A stretch of 64,000 bases of DNA. It comes from Arion vulgaris (lineage: Eukaryota > Mollusca > Gastropoda > Stylommatophora > Arionidae). Both the position numbers and the translations under genes were made by a program. Within the stretch, counting starts at the first letter, position 1. Each line of letters opens with the position of its first letter. The notes under the pieces are model-generated. The model saw only the letters and a program-made list of their open reading frames with translations. It was not told the DNA's origin and ran no database searches. Shown one piece after another: positions 9,425 to 19,662 of the stretch. The DNA is taken from contig CM036758.1 of the NCBI GenBank assembly GCA_020796225.1, positions 70,468,366 to 70,532,365 on the forward strand, read 5' to 3'.

Positions 9425-9870
9425 TTCATTCAATTGATTGATTGATTGATTGATTGGTTCATTGATTGATTGATTTGGTATGGCCATCATCATTGGACTT
9501 ATAGGATGAGCAACCATGTGGGCTCCGATCTTTTTCTTACACATTAAGATCTCAATGGCAGAGCACGAGCTTCGCAGCATCCCTGAGTCTCCCCGATGTA
9601 ATTTTGATGGAAAAACTATTTTATACGAAATTTATTTTTAATCTTTCTAATAAGTTGTGCCTGGGCAGCGGCGTTCCAGCCTACTTTTGTCGATTTTGAA
9701 CTGCCGAGAGTTCTTTTACATGCTCAAATTGAACACAGGACCTACATTTTATCGTCCGTCTCCGATAGGATTATGAACTTCATCTGACCTACACTGAGAT
9801 CACGGTTCTCACAATATCCCAATGTCTCCACAAGGGAGCTAACTGAGTAACTTGCGAACGAGGGGAGATT
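9425..9870 (-). mobile_element. SINE, type 2, with conserved core
   Basis: On the minus strand the element has a body with CGGAGACGGACGATAAAATG, a GTCCTGTGTTCAATTTGAGC-like segment and GTAAAAGAAC, and a 3' tail ending GATGATGGCC followed by (CAAT)n. The (ATTG)n run at 9429-9475 is that tail. The core is shared with 16335-16775 (plus) and 44290-44800 (minus) and resembles the central domain of SINE superfamilies described from molluscs and other invertebrates (from memory, not searched). Confidence 0.8.
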
Positions 9871-10119
9871 ACCTAACTTCTGTTATAGTGGTTGCTATGG
9901 TGTTGCCTTCATTGGAGGGTGTGTGTGTGTTCACTCTCGTTTGGTTTGGGCGTTGTAGTAGATATGAGGAAGATATTAAGTTGAGCGAATGAACGATGGG
10001 TAGATCAGATGTTTGGAGAGTCTGTTAGAGAGCGCTAATTATGATGCCTGTCAGAACAGCTGTTGTGGTATGTGTCTGGATGAGACGACCCCCTCCCCCT
10101 CCCCGTTCGTTGATAATAA

Positions 10120-10640
10120 TGATGGTCGGTGCTTAGGGATGGGAAGGGGGGATGAACATCAAATGGCAGGATATGATACCAGACACAGAGGTTCGGAAAA
10201 GAGATGCTCTCCCCAGCATATATACAATCTTGATGCAGTTCCAGACACGATGGGCAGGACATGTGGCTCGAATGCCAGATTGCAGAATACCTAAACGACT
10301 CTTTTATGGTGAGCTGCATAGCGGTAAACGCTCACAGGGTTGTCAGAAAAAGCGATTCAATGATACACTGAAGAACTCGATGAAATCCGTTGGCATAGAT
10401 GTCATCAACTGGAGAATGTTGCTCAAGACAGATCAGCCTGGCGCACACTTCTTCGACACGGTTCCTCGGCCTGCGAGGCAGATAGAACAGCACAGATGGA
10501 TCAAAAACGTCAAAATAGAAAGGCAGCAAAACTTCCCACAAGTGCAAGTATACCTTACCCACACTGTACAAGAACATTTCAAGCCTGCATCGGGCTCACT
10601 AGTCATCTACGCACACACAGACAAACATAACGCAACTACA
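10120..10640 (+). mobile_element. RTE-like LINE 3' fragment, family E
   Basis: The plus frame reads KWQDMIPDTEVRKRDALPS, FQTRWAGHVARMPD, LFYGELHSGKRSQGCQKKR, FNDTLKNSMKSVGID. This IPDTEV...RW.GHV.RMPD...FYGEL..GKRS.GGQKKR order is the usual end of endonuclease-reverse transcriptase ORFs in many animal genomes. The frame stays open to about 10649. Confidence 0.8.
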
Positions 10641-10899
10641 TTCCCTTGAATAAAAATTTGTGTGGTCATCATCACCAGTGATGGACGAGCATCATGTACA
10701 TTATAAACATTTGTCTAGTGCTGCAATTAGTTGCATAACTTCATTGCCATGCAGATTTCTTGCAGTGAAAGGCATACTAACTGAGATTGCTGTGATGAAG
10801 TAACTTAAATGTACAGAAGAACTGGCTAAGGAAATGAAGCCATATAATACAGCCTTTAGCAAATCTATAATATTGTCCCTTGCATTAATACATCTTGTC

Positions 10900-11345
10900 T
10901 ACAGGGTGAGTTCATGTGGCGTGTGTAAAACCATAACACACAAAAAACTGTGACAGGCATGACCTTTGAACTGGTTCCTCTGTACGTTCTCTTATAATGA
11001 TCTTGGTCAGCTAAGGACAGAGACGATGGCAATAAGTAGACAACCAGAATACCTTACAATAAACCTCCAGAACGTAGAAATAAAACAAACAATTGAGGCC
11101 AAATATTTAGGAGCAATATTATCTTAGTTATCTTGTGTGTGCTTGTTCTAATCTACATTGTAAACTGCTATTAATTTTTTTAGGTTGTTCTTGATGCCGT
11201 CGCTCCATCCTTTGCCTGCTCTTTCTTTTGCTCTGTATTCGTTATACTTTTTCAGTGTGGCTCTCGGGGTAGTCAATACCAGGGCATTCGTATCTAAAGT
11301 CCAAACCATTTAATCTGTTGTTCTTTTATGAATTGCATGACCGGC
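10900..11345. mobile_element. Two small LINE remnants, opposite strands
   Basis: At 11020-11128 (plus) MAISRQPEYLTINLQNVEIK, then KYLGAILS, is a piece of reverse transcriptase thumb. At 11130-11345 the sequence CTTGTGTGTGCTTGTT, TTCTTGATGCCGTCGCTCC matches 38262-38352 and is the reverse of another LINE tail. Nothing is recognised between 10650 and 10900. Confidence 0.5.
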
Positions 11346-11980
11346 AATTATATACTAGCAGAATAATGTGCAATTATTCCACATTCTGTTTGGTAACGAA
11401 TATGGTCTAGGAAAAGGTATTCACTAATAAGAACGTATCCACTATTCGTTCTGTAACATAGTAGTATTCGTGACTTGCTTCATATGTGGTCTTCGATAAC
11501 ATATGGTCGGCGTGCTCAAGTAAAAATTCTAGGAAATAATACCACAACTGCCGCGTGGCCATGCATTCCAGTATTGTCGTATAAAGACGAATTCATTTTA
11601 AAACAACACAGCATACTAAATCAAGTTTATATTATGTTACAAGTTAAATTTAACACTAAGAAATATCAGTACTATTAATATTTTTCATCAATAAATAACC
11701 GTGGGCTCGTAGAATTGAGTAACATTACAAAAAAAACTTACAGTGTTGTATTAAACATATACAAAAACCAGCTCTCACTAAACAGGAATTTTGGTTTTCC
11801 CATCTGAGCTAGTCGACCTTATGTTGCCGGGGACCACGCTTTCTATTAGATAGAAAAAAGATTAACGGCAGTTCTGGTTGTTGAGACCTAAGATTAAAAA
11901 ATGGTTAAAACGTAACCGCTACATAGTGACTAATTGATACATGTATTCAAAATTCGTTAAATTTCGAATTGTAATAGTAA
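11346..11980. other. Unassigned stretch
   Basis: AT-rich with many stops and no splice-bounded exon that I trust. No tRNA, MITE ends or tandem array seen. Confidence 0.35.
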
Positions 11981-11984
11981 GCTA

Positions 11985-12228
11985 TCTCTCTCTCTCACAC
12001 ACACACACACACTCTGTCTTTTTAGCCCGGATTGGGGTATAGGCCCTCAATCAACTCATGCCAAGTCTTCCTATCTCTAGCTATCTCCTGCAGCTCTCAG
12101 TAAACATCTCTCTCTCTCTCTCTCTCTGCCTTTTAAACCCAGATTGGGGCATAGGCCCTCAACCAACTCATGCCAAGTCTTCCTATATCTAGCTATCTCC
12201 TGCAGCTCTCAGTAAGCATCTACCATTT
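11985..12228. repeat. ~118-bp tandem duplication with CT/CA microsatellites
   Basis: Two consecutive copies of CTTTTTAGCCCGGATTGGGG, CCCTCAATCAACTCATGCCA and CTATCTCCTGCAGCTCTCAG (11985-12108 and 12109-12228), each preceded by a (CT)n or (CT)n(CA)n run. Confidence 0.9.
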
Positions 12229-12529
12229 CTAATCAGTACGTTGACAATATTCGATACGTTGCAACTATTCGTTACGCAGTCCGTTTTCGTTGCATATTTA
12301 GTATCGGTTTGAAAATTAGCATCGGTTACTTCATATCGAAGATGATAGCCTAAAGAATACTTATTACGTCATTGAAATGCATGAAATCATTATCAAATAG
12401 ATTGTCCTAAGCTAAATTTTGCTATCCCAACCAGCCATATATCCGCCTCTGGAGCCGTTATGCTTAAATCGTCAGTTACATCATGAATCCATCTTTTCCG
12501 TTGTATTTCTCTTCCCCTCTAATTATCTG

Positions 12530-12782
12530 GGGTCTTTGTGACTAAGTAGTGACACCTTTGCCTTGTGAGTCGAAGGTCGTAGGTTCGAGTCCGGACCGCA
12601 CCATTCTGTTCACGAGTGCAGTTTTTCCAGAGACCCTAGGATTGTTGCTGGAGCTACGGAGCTCGTGCTTTGTGCAATACTCTCGGCAGGTGGCGTGATA
12701 GTTCTGCGGAGAGGGACCGAGCCGTTTGGGGTAAAACCCGGTGCAATGAAGTCAATCCTTCCGCTTTTTAAAAAAAAAAAAT
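12530..12782 (+). mobile_element. tRNA-derived SINE, type 1, near full length
   Basis: A tRNA-like head with B box GGTTCGAGTCC is followed by a ~150-bp body with ATTGTTGCTGGAGCTACGG, GCAGGTGGCGTGATAGTTC, GGAGAGGGACCGAGCC and GGTGCAATGAAGTCAATCC, ending in an A-rich tail at 12770-12782. The inverted copy at 57030-57275 has the same order. Confidence 0.85.
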
Positions 12783-13700
12783 TTAAAGACAAGGATGCGT
12801 ACTCTCACCAGACCTGTTCAACCTACATAGTGAAAACACCAAGCGATATATAGAAGAAAATGCAGGAATAAAAGGGAGAAAAAACATGAACAATCTAAGA
12901 TACGCTGATGACACAATTCTAATTAGACAAATGAACAAGATCTACAAGACTTGATAAATATATTAGTGAGAGAAAGTGAAAAGAAATGATTAAGCATAAA
13001 TATAAAGAAAACAGAGGTTATGGTTGTCTCCAAGAAACAGGAAACACCAAAATACAATATCAAAATAAATAACACAACACTGAAACAAGTCCATCGATTC
13101 AAGTATCTGGGAACATTTCTAACATCAGATGGAAGCTGTAAAATAATAGAATAACTCAAACGAAAGCAGTTTTTATGAAAATGAAAAACATTATGCATGA
13201 ACTCACTACCACTGACACTGCGAAAACGAGTACTCCAGTGCTATATTAAGGCAATATTTATGTATGGCATGCCGGCACCGTATCGTGGACAATGAACAAA
13301 CAATCAAAAAGATCATTGGAAGCCACAGAGATGTGGTTTTACAAAGGAGTGCTCAAAAATCCATAGACAGCTAAGAAAACAAATCAGGATGTTTTAAAAC
13401 AGGCCTGCACACAAAGAAACCTTATCAAAAGAATAAGAATCAGACAATAAAGGTTCTTCGGGCATATAATGCGAAGAGAAGGTTTAGAACATTTGGTGAC
13501 AACAGGTACAATTGAGGGAAGGAGAGATCGTGGAAGACAGAGGGAGAAGATGTTGGATTGTCTGGCATTGTGGTTCGACAAAAGAACGACCACAGAACTC
13601 ATGAACTGCACCAAGGAGAGAGAGTTGTGGAGAGACATGGTCGCCTACGCTTGCAGACATTGCACTTCATTGATTCTGATCTGAAAATACGACGAAAGTG
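12783..13700 (+). mobile_element. RTE-like LINE 3' half, family F
   Basis: A reverse transcriptase, broken by indels, with LFNLHSENTKRYIEENAGIK, NNLRYADDTILI (catalytic YADD), a thumb with FKYLGTFLTSDG, then MRREGLEHLVTTGTIEGRRD and ERELWRDMVAYA. Related copies lie at 37120-37830, 44020-44145 and 52190-52660. The tail is near 13740. Confidence 0.85.
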
Positions 13701-13789
13701 CAAGGAAGCAACCCTGAAAATTGAGAAAGTTAAAAAAATATAGTTCACTGGATGCAACCCTTGTAAAGGATAAAACTGGACGAAAAACC

Positions 13790-14478
13790 TTAAAGCCATC
13801 ATTGATGACAACTGCAATGAAGATGACGTTGTGACTTACCTGAATGGATCGGTTGTTCACCACGAAAAGTCCGCATGTGCCTTCTCTGCAAGCTCATGTC
13901 GCACAATGGTCAAAGAAGCCAGTGGTGCATTTAGTATGACAACAAGCAGCATGATAATGGAGGTACTGGCGGTGACTAATGCACTAGCTGGCTGGAGTCA
14001 CATAACAACACTCATGCGTTCATTCTGAGTGATTCATTGAGTATGATCCAAAAGGTGGAGGCTGGTTCTGTGCGCAAGAAATGGACTGAATCACTACAAG
14101 TGTCAACAATTTGCAGAATCACACTTATCTTCGTTTCGGGGCACATGTGTGTTGTTGACAATGAGAGAGCAGACAGGCTGGCTGGCTCTGTCATCATATC
14201 AGGTGGTCAACCAATGGATAGAGCTGATATTTTGAACGCCCTCATAGAGTGTGGCCGCGAAGAAGATTTTCATTTAAACCAAACCACGTCAATTACTAGA
14301 TTGCAAGAACTTGGACTGAAGATTGGAGTGAATAGAAAAGAAAAGCACAAAATGCGTATGAGTAGACGCAGCAATCAACATCGAACTGGTACGGTTGATC
14401 TCTGTGCGCTGTTGGAGATATTGCGAAGAAGCACCTATGGACATGTCCGAAGTGCAATGAATATATTCCAAACTAAAA
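13790..14478 (+). mobile_element. LINE RNase H domain remnant, family G
   Basis: The plus frames read YLNGSVVHHEKSACAFSA (an RNase H start with the usual YTDGS Asp replaced by Asn), EVLAVTNALAGW, then SDSLSMIQKVEAGS, VSGHMCVVDNERADRLAGS and a C-terminal HRTGTVDLC.LLEILRRST segment. The order is that of the RNase H and tail of I/jockey-type LINEs. It ends in a CTAAAACTA-type tail. Confidence 0.8.
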
Positions 14479-14479
14479 C

Positions 14480-14615
14480 TACTTCTTTCTTCTTTTCTCA
14501 AATCCTGTTTTGCCTCACAGCGTCAGAATAAGAAAAGATTTATAGAACGGGCTTTTATGTGCGCCTCATAAGCAGTGTTTTTCGTTGTCTCTGTTATTTC
14601 TGAGGTCCACTAAAA
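14480..14615 (-). mobile_element. RTE-like LINE family A, extreme 3' end
   Basis: TTTCTCAAATCCTGTTTTGC, CTCACAGCGTCAG and GTTATTTCTGAGGTCCAC match the 3' end of the copy at 6109-6575 in the same orientation. Confidence 0.7.
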
Positions 14616-15520
14616 CTGAAACTAAATATGCAAAATCATACATTATTATCAGAAATAGTAATAAATTATACTTGAAAATTATTATAAATTATGAATATAA
14701 ATAACTATAAATTATGACTGCAATAAAATATATAAATTATAACCGAAAACAAATATAAATTTTAACTGAAATAATCATAAATCATGATTGGGGAAAAAAG
14801 ATGACAGATTTATGACAGAATCTGAACAGAATGTGTGAATGAAAAAATATTATGTAAAACTGGCACTTGACAATTCATTCATGCTTTAACAAACGTATCT
14901 GTAGTATTTACAATTTCTTTTCTCTTGAGATATCCGCCATATTTTGAAACATAACACATCAAATGAGGCTAATTCTATTTTACGTCACTTGTTCTGCTTT
15001 TTAAAAATATTTTATATTTGTTTGTTTTATGTTTGTATGTTTTTTCGTGCAGAACATTCCGAATTGTTCTTTTAATGCACATATCCAAATTAGAGGAGGA
15101 AAGTGGATTTATAAATGTCAATATGTCCACACGCATTTTGTACTGTAGATTATATTTCGTGCGATAATACATATAATTAGCATATTTGGGTTAGCAGCGG
15201 ATTTCAGAACTGACAAATCTGTTAAGAACCATATGTCATTAATTGCTCACGTACGCCATATTGTTTACAGTGACCTTACAAATTAGGGTATGATGAAAGA
15301 ACGTGAACAAGTTTATAGTAAACATTGAGCAACAAATGATATTTATATTTATCCAAACCAGTTTTAAAAAACAGAGATATTAATGTAAATGTCGCGGGTC
15401 AGAAAAGTAGTAAAGTTATATAACTGGCGAGGGATGTTATGTTACGCTATTCGATCGATGTCATAGCACATTGGACATCCTCCGCTGTAGCAGTCATCCC
15501 AAATTCCATTTACTCACCTT
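14616..15520. other. AT-rich unassigned stretch
   Basis: At 14620-14790 a short degenerate repeat of ATAAATTATGACTG-like units occurs. The rest is AT-rich without recognisable coding sequence. From ~15425 it becomes the flank that also accompanies the single-copy relative of the satellite (33545-33640 inverted). Confidence 0.5.
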
Positions 15521-15526
15521 ACCATG

Positions 15527-16320
15527 TTGATTAGTATATCTTCTCTCTACCACGAAGACGACACTGTCTGACATGTCCAAACTTGTACCCATGAGAAGTT
15601 GATTAGTATATCTTCTCTCTCTACCACGAAGACCACACTGTCTGGCATGTCCAAACTTGTACCCATGAGAAGTTGATTAGTATATCTTCTCTCTACCACG
15701 AAGACGACATTGTCTGGCATGTCCAAACTTGTACCCATGAGAAGTTGATTAGTATATCTTCTCTCTACCACGAAGACCACACTGTCTGGCATGTCCAAAC
15801 TTGTACCCATGAGAAGTTGATTAGTATATCTTTTCTCTCTAGCACGAAGACGACACTGTCTGACATGTCCAAACTTGTACCCATGAGAAGTTGATTAGTA
15901 TATCTTCTCTCTCTCTAGCACGAAGACGACACTGTCTGGCATGTCCAAACTTGTACCCATGAGAAGTTGATTAGTATATCTTCTCTCTACCACGAAGACG
16001 ACACTGTCTGACATGTCCAAACGTGTACCCATGAGAAGTTGATTAGTATATCTTCTCTCTCTAGCACGAAGACGACACTGTCTGGCATGTCCAAACTTGT
16101 ACCCATGAGAAGTTGATTAGTATATCTTCTCTCTTACCACGAAGACGACACTGTCTGGTATGTCCAAACTTGTACCCATGAGAAGTTGATTAGTATATCT
16201 TCTCTCTCTACCACGAAGACGACACTGTCTGGTATGTCCAAACTTGTACCCATGAGAAGTTGATTAGTATATCTTCTCTCTCTCTACCACGAAGACGACA
16301 CTGTCTGGCATGTCCAAACC
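15527..16320. repeat. Tandem array of ~74-bp units, 11 copies
   Basis: Each unit runs GTTGATTAGTATATCTTCTC, (TC)n, ACCACGAAGACGACACTGTC, TGGCATGTCCAAACTTGTAC, CCATGAGAA. Unit lengths vary from 72 to 78 bp mainly through the CT run. Units differ by single bases (GACGAC/GACCAC, ACCACG/AGCACG). A single unit with the same left flank occurs inverted at 33475-33645. The stretches open in a reading frame are by-products of near-72-bp units. Confidence 0.95.
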
Positions 16321-16334
16321 TAACTCTAAACTCC

Positions 16335-16775
16335 TTAGGTTGTTTATGTGGCATAGAGGTTAGGTACTAGTCTCTCGTGCCAAAGGTACCAGGTTCGCTC
16401 CCTCGTGGAGCCATGTGGATATTCTCTATCAGAGATACCTAATCTCAGTGTATGTGAGATCGAGTACCTAGTCCTTTCGGAGATGGACGATAAAACGTAG
16501 GTCCCGTGTTCAATTTGAGCACGTAAAAGAACCATTGACAGTTCAAAATCGAGAAGAGCAGATTGGAAAGCCCGGGCAAAATTTATTAGAAAAGATTAAA
16601 ATTAAAATTCCTACAAAAATGTCTTCACCATCTTCAAAATTACATAGGTACCTCGCCGGTGCTACGGAGTTCGTGTACTTCAGTTGAGATCTTCCTGTGT
16701 GAGAAAGAAATCTGAGCACACATGGTTACTCACCGAAGTGCAATGATGATGGCCCTATCAACCAATCAATCAAAT
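16335..16775 (+). mobile_element. SINE, type 2, full length
   Basis: A tRNA-like head (A-box region GGCATAGAGGTTAGGTAC, B-box-like CAGGTTCGCTCCC) leads into a core TTTCGGAGATGGACGATAAA, ACGTAGGTCCCGTGTTCAA, GAGCACGTAAAAGAACC. A LINE-like body follows and a GATGATGGCC plus (CAAT)n tail. About 440 bp; the best copy of this family in the window. Confidence 0.85.
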
Positions 16776-17235
16776 CCTAATTCTCGCAATCTGTCCAGTG
16801 TCTGAGACTCGCCCCCATCACAAACATGAGCGCGCACTGCATTACTAGTATTGGCTCTGTCCATACTTCTACCAGCTTGAGTCGGGGCATTGTTTGCCAG
16901 AAAGTCAGCAAGTTCGTTTGCCTCGGATCGGGGAGTATTGTAGATTTGGACTGGTCTAGATTTTTTGCAAGGCATGTTGAATATGTCTCAGCTTATTTGT
17001 AAATATAGATAGGTTTAACATATCCTTTACAATAATCTTCACAGGACTGATCCTAGAAGTCTGCGCACGGAATTTGTGGACAGCATTCGGATGTCACATC
17101 TCACGAAAATATCTTTGCTGTACACAGCTGGATCTTCTATGCCCTCCATTACCGTTCTCTCCAAACCACTGCGACGCTCAACGTGGCAAACATATTTCAT
17201 CTTCCGGGACATGACGTTATTTATTAGCCAATGAT
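16776..17235 (-). mobile_element. LINE RNase H domain remnant, family G
   Basis: The minus strand encodes SEANELADFLANNAPTQAGR, SMDRANTSNAV and ETLDRLRELGFD-like sequence. These correspond to ADRLAGS...MDRADILNAL...RLQELG in the plus-strand copy at 13790-14478. Broken by indels. Confidence 0.6.
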
Positions 17236-17696
17236 CCTCGAGGTGCAGGTCTTGTAAGATATATGTTTATATATATATATAATATATCAGTAGCGTAAAT
17301 AATTACTAAGACTTTCTTCTTCTTCTCCTTTCAACTTCCAACGGAGCACAGGTCTTCAACAAACTTCTTCCAGCTCTTCCTCTCTCCTGTCATCCCTTCC
17401 AATTATTTCCGTGTTTCGCACCGGACTTCACAGTCACCAACGAAGCTGCAAAGTATCTACCCAGCTGCACAGCTCAGTGGTCCTTCGGAACGACAACTAT
17501 ATGTTGAAGATTACAAAATTTCTTATCTAACTAGTAACTATATTTGATTAGTATATCTACATTTATTGTCGATATTTGTTTCGTTAATCAGCTCTGTTAT
17601 CGATACAAGCGTAAACTGCAGTAAAACTGTACCAAAAGAATATACAAAACATGAAGTAATGCACGAAGTAAGTTTTATAAAGTACAAAAACAAGGT
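17236..17696. other. Unassigned stretch with short TA microsatellite
   Basis: A (TA)n run lies at 17265-17285. A CTTCTTCTTCTCC motif at 17310, often seen at LINE ends here, suggests another worn repeat. No exon recognised. Confidence 0.35.
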
Positions 17697-18150
17697 AAAG
17701 CGACTACTTCTTCTTCTTTTGCCGTCACACTGCTACCGGGTTGTTGCCCAGTGTCGTGGTTTTCTGTTTTTGTCTTGCGCTGTTCTGGTGGCTTGTGTGA
17801 TTGTTATCTTTGCTCTTTCACAGGATTCTGTTACGCCATCTAACCATCTTTTCCGTGGTCTTCCTCTTGCCTTCTTTCCGATGTTCTGTTGTAGAAGACT
17901 CTGTATACTGTGGAGTTTGAATGCATTCTTATTAAGTGGCCAAACCACTTCATTCTTTGTTTATCTATGTAATTCAAGCACGGTTTTGTGTCAACTTTCT
18001 TTCTTATGCTGATGTTGGTGATTCTGTCTTTTCTTGTGTTGTTGGTAACTTTTCGCAGGCAACGCATTTCACATGTAGTTATTTTTGTGACTGCGCTTTG
18101 CTCAATGTCCATGTTTGGCTCTGGTAACACAAAGTAGGTATAAAAATGCT
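17697..18150 (-). mobile_element. RTE-like LINE 3' fragment, family B
   Basis: The minus strand reads MDIEQSAVTKITTCEMRCLR, NTRKDRITNISIRKKVDTKP, CLNYIDKQRMKWFGHLIRMH, then after a frame shift GKKARGRPRKRWLDGVTESC, ERAKITITQATR and the AAGAAGAAG tail at 17697. Best copy of family B here. Confidence 0.85.
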
Positions 18151-18330
18151 GTTGTAAAGCGACTGTTCGACCAAAATACCCTTTACCAAGCAAAGAATAG
18201 AGGAAGTATACTTTCCTACATAGTTTTCGTATTGTATGCCATTTTATTCTCGTATATCTGCTTGATAAATGTGTTTTGGTCGAAACGTCGACTGCCATTG
18301 TCAGCAGGCGGAACAGACGTCGGAGCATGT
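18150..18330. repeat. Worn dispersed repeat with TTGATAAA...GGTCGAAACG motif
   Basis: CTGCTTGATAAATGTGTTTT followed by GGTCGAAACGTCGACTGCC resembles sequences at 31449-31485 and 46258-46290. Such motifs occur at ends of Penelope-like elements in other animals. No coding part is left here. Confidence 0.4.
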
Positions 18331-18474
18331 CCTGCCCTCTCCTGGGTAAGCTGAGAAGCAACATGTGGTCACACCCAACCGATCTAACAACTAAGCTTTG
18401 GGAAAATCTGACAGAGCTGAAGCTGACTGCCCAGGTTGTGGTCCACAGTAAGCTAAGCGCATGACCAGAGATCG

Positions 18475-19195
18475 TTGGAGAAGAAGATGAATCGACGATG
18501 TATCTTGGGTTTTTTTAATACTCTGCAAACAAAAGACAAAACTGAAGTAATTACCTTTGAAGGAGATGAAAAGACCACCAATATATCAATTGACAAACGC
18601 CCATTAAAACAAGTCAAAGACTTTATATATCTAGGGAGCATTTTTTCAGCAAACAGAAGAACAACTAACGAAATCCAACACAGATGCAACAAAGCAAATC
18701 AAATCATAGGACAAATGGCGCCAATTTTAAAAATGCAAACATGTCATCATGAACACAAAAAGAGCAATCAATGTTCAATACATTCTTTCTCCCCACATTT
18801 TGCTATCAGTGCCAAACCTGGACGCTGACATCAAATGTTAGAAGAAAACTAGTCGCGATGGAGATGAAGTGTCTACGCAGAATGCTAGGGGTAGCAAGAA
18901 GAGACCGGTTGAGAAATGAAGACATCATGAACAAATTTGGTACATCAGTATTGAGCTTCATCAAGAAACAACAAATTAAATGGTTTGGCCACATAAGCAG
19001 ATTACCAACAGACAGTGCACCTCAAAAGCAATGTTGCTCCGATACAATGGATACAAAGCAAAAGGCCTGCCACGCAAAAGGTGGACCTCAGAGATAAAAG
19101 AGGCAACGAACGACACTATTTATGAAGCGCGCACAAGGGTCCGTTCTAGAATTCTCTTCTTATCCTTACGCTGTGAGGCAAAATAGGATTGTAGA
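18475..19195 (+). mobile_element. RTE-like LINE 3' fragment, family A
   Basis: Same element as 1-620 but seen further 5': KTEVITFEGDEKTTNISIDK, DFIYLGSIFSANRRTTNE, then EMKCLRRMLGVARRDRLRNE and KQQIKWFGHISRLPTD. The frame is lost near 19025 and recovered as the RKRWTSEIKEATND box. It is immediately 5' of the downstream DDOST first exon, so it occupies what should be promoter-distal sequence. Confidence 0.9.
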
Positions 19196-19338
19196 AAAGA
19201 AAAAATAAGTAAATTACATTACTTTGTATTTGGTATATCGCCCAATCAACTCAACAATGATCATGAGACGTGTCAAATAGAAATTGGCCAACAAATGTCT
19301 ACGTTTTACTCTGCATTGCTATGCTTGAGATCTTTTCA

Positions 19339-19422
19339 AGAGTTTCTGTATGACAAGCTTGGTTCTATTTTCCCCCATCAGTTGAAGATAATTTCTTCTT
19401 ATGAATTAAATTGTTCATCTAT
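19339..19422 (+). pseudogene. Relic of DDOST exon 2 plus intron start (copy B)
   Basis: As in copy A: AGTTTCTGTATGACAA, CCCCATCAGTTGAAG, then ATAATTTC in place of the donor GTAATTTC, followed by TCTTATGAATTAAATTG against TCTTATGAAATAAATTG of real intron 2. The same mutated donor in both copies shows the relic decayed before the 1.78-kb duplication. Confidence 0.75.
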
Positions 19423-19526
19423 TCAGTAATTTGTGATTAGTCGCTTATTAGGAATTTTATCGAAGTGCATCCTGGCATACTAGTATCTGGCACACAAGTA
19501 ATTGACAATTGACAACGTTTTCTAAA

Positions 19527-19662
19527 ATGGCGATCAAGGTAGCCGGTTTCCTTGCTTTGTTAGCGATATGTTCAGCCTCAGTTCCAGGAAAGAGGACGTT
19601 GGTTTTAGTAGACAACTGGTCTGTTCGAGAAACTCATTCAATATTCTTCAGATCACTTCGAG
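19527..19662 (+). CDS. DDOST: DDOST exon 1 (residues 1-45), start of the 48-kDa oligosaccharyltransferase subunit
   Basis: DDOST/OST48/Wbp1 is a type I membrane protein of the ER oligosaccharyltransferase, the complex that moves the lipid-linked glycan onto Asn of nascent proteins. This exon gives an N-terminal signal peptide (about residues 1-18), then KRTLVLVDNWSVRETHS, the conserved first strand of the lumenal domain (LVLLDN.NVRETHS in human). The donor CGAG|GTAATT is phase 1 and joins to exon 2 to give [12 protein letters not shown], matching human SLKDRGFELTFK. Exon phases through exon 7 are consistent (1, 1, 1, 0, 2, 0, 2). No CCAAT/TATA was identified; a LINE and an exon-2 relic occupy the upstream 1 kb. 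Introns are inflated by repeats. Confidence 0.93.

Noticed and set aside
16335..16420. tRNA gene
   Set aside because: A/B-box-like motifs are present but no foldable acceptor and anticodon stems, and the sequence continues into a SINE body with a (CAAT)n tail. Same for the heads at 1930, 12530, 47535, 48182, 56030 and 58320.
1..18590. Whole first 18.6 kb as an alternative haplotype of the following region
   Set aside because: Only 1-1794 matches 18590-20368; the sequences after each copy are unrelated, so simple haplotype duplication does not explain the layout.
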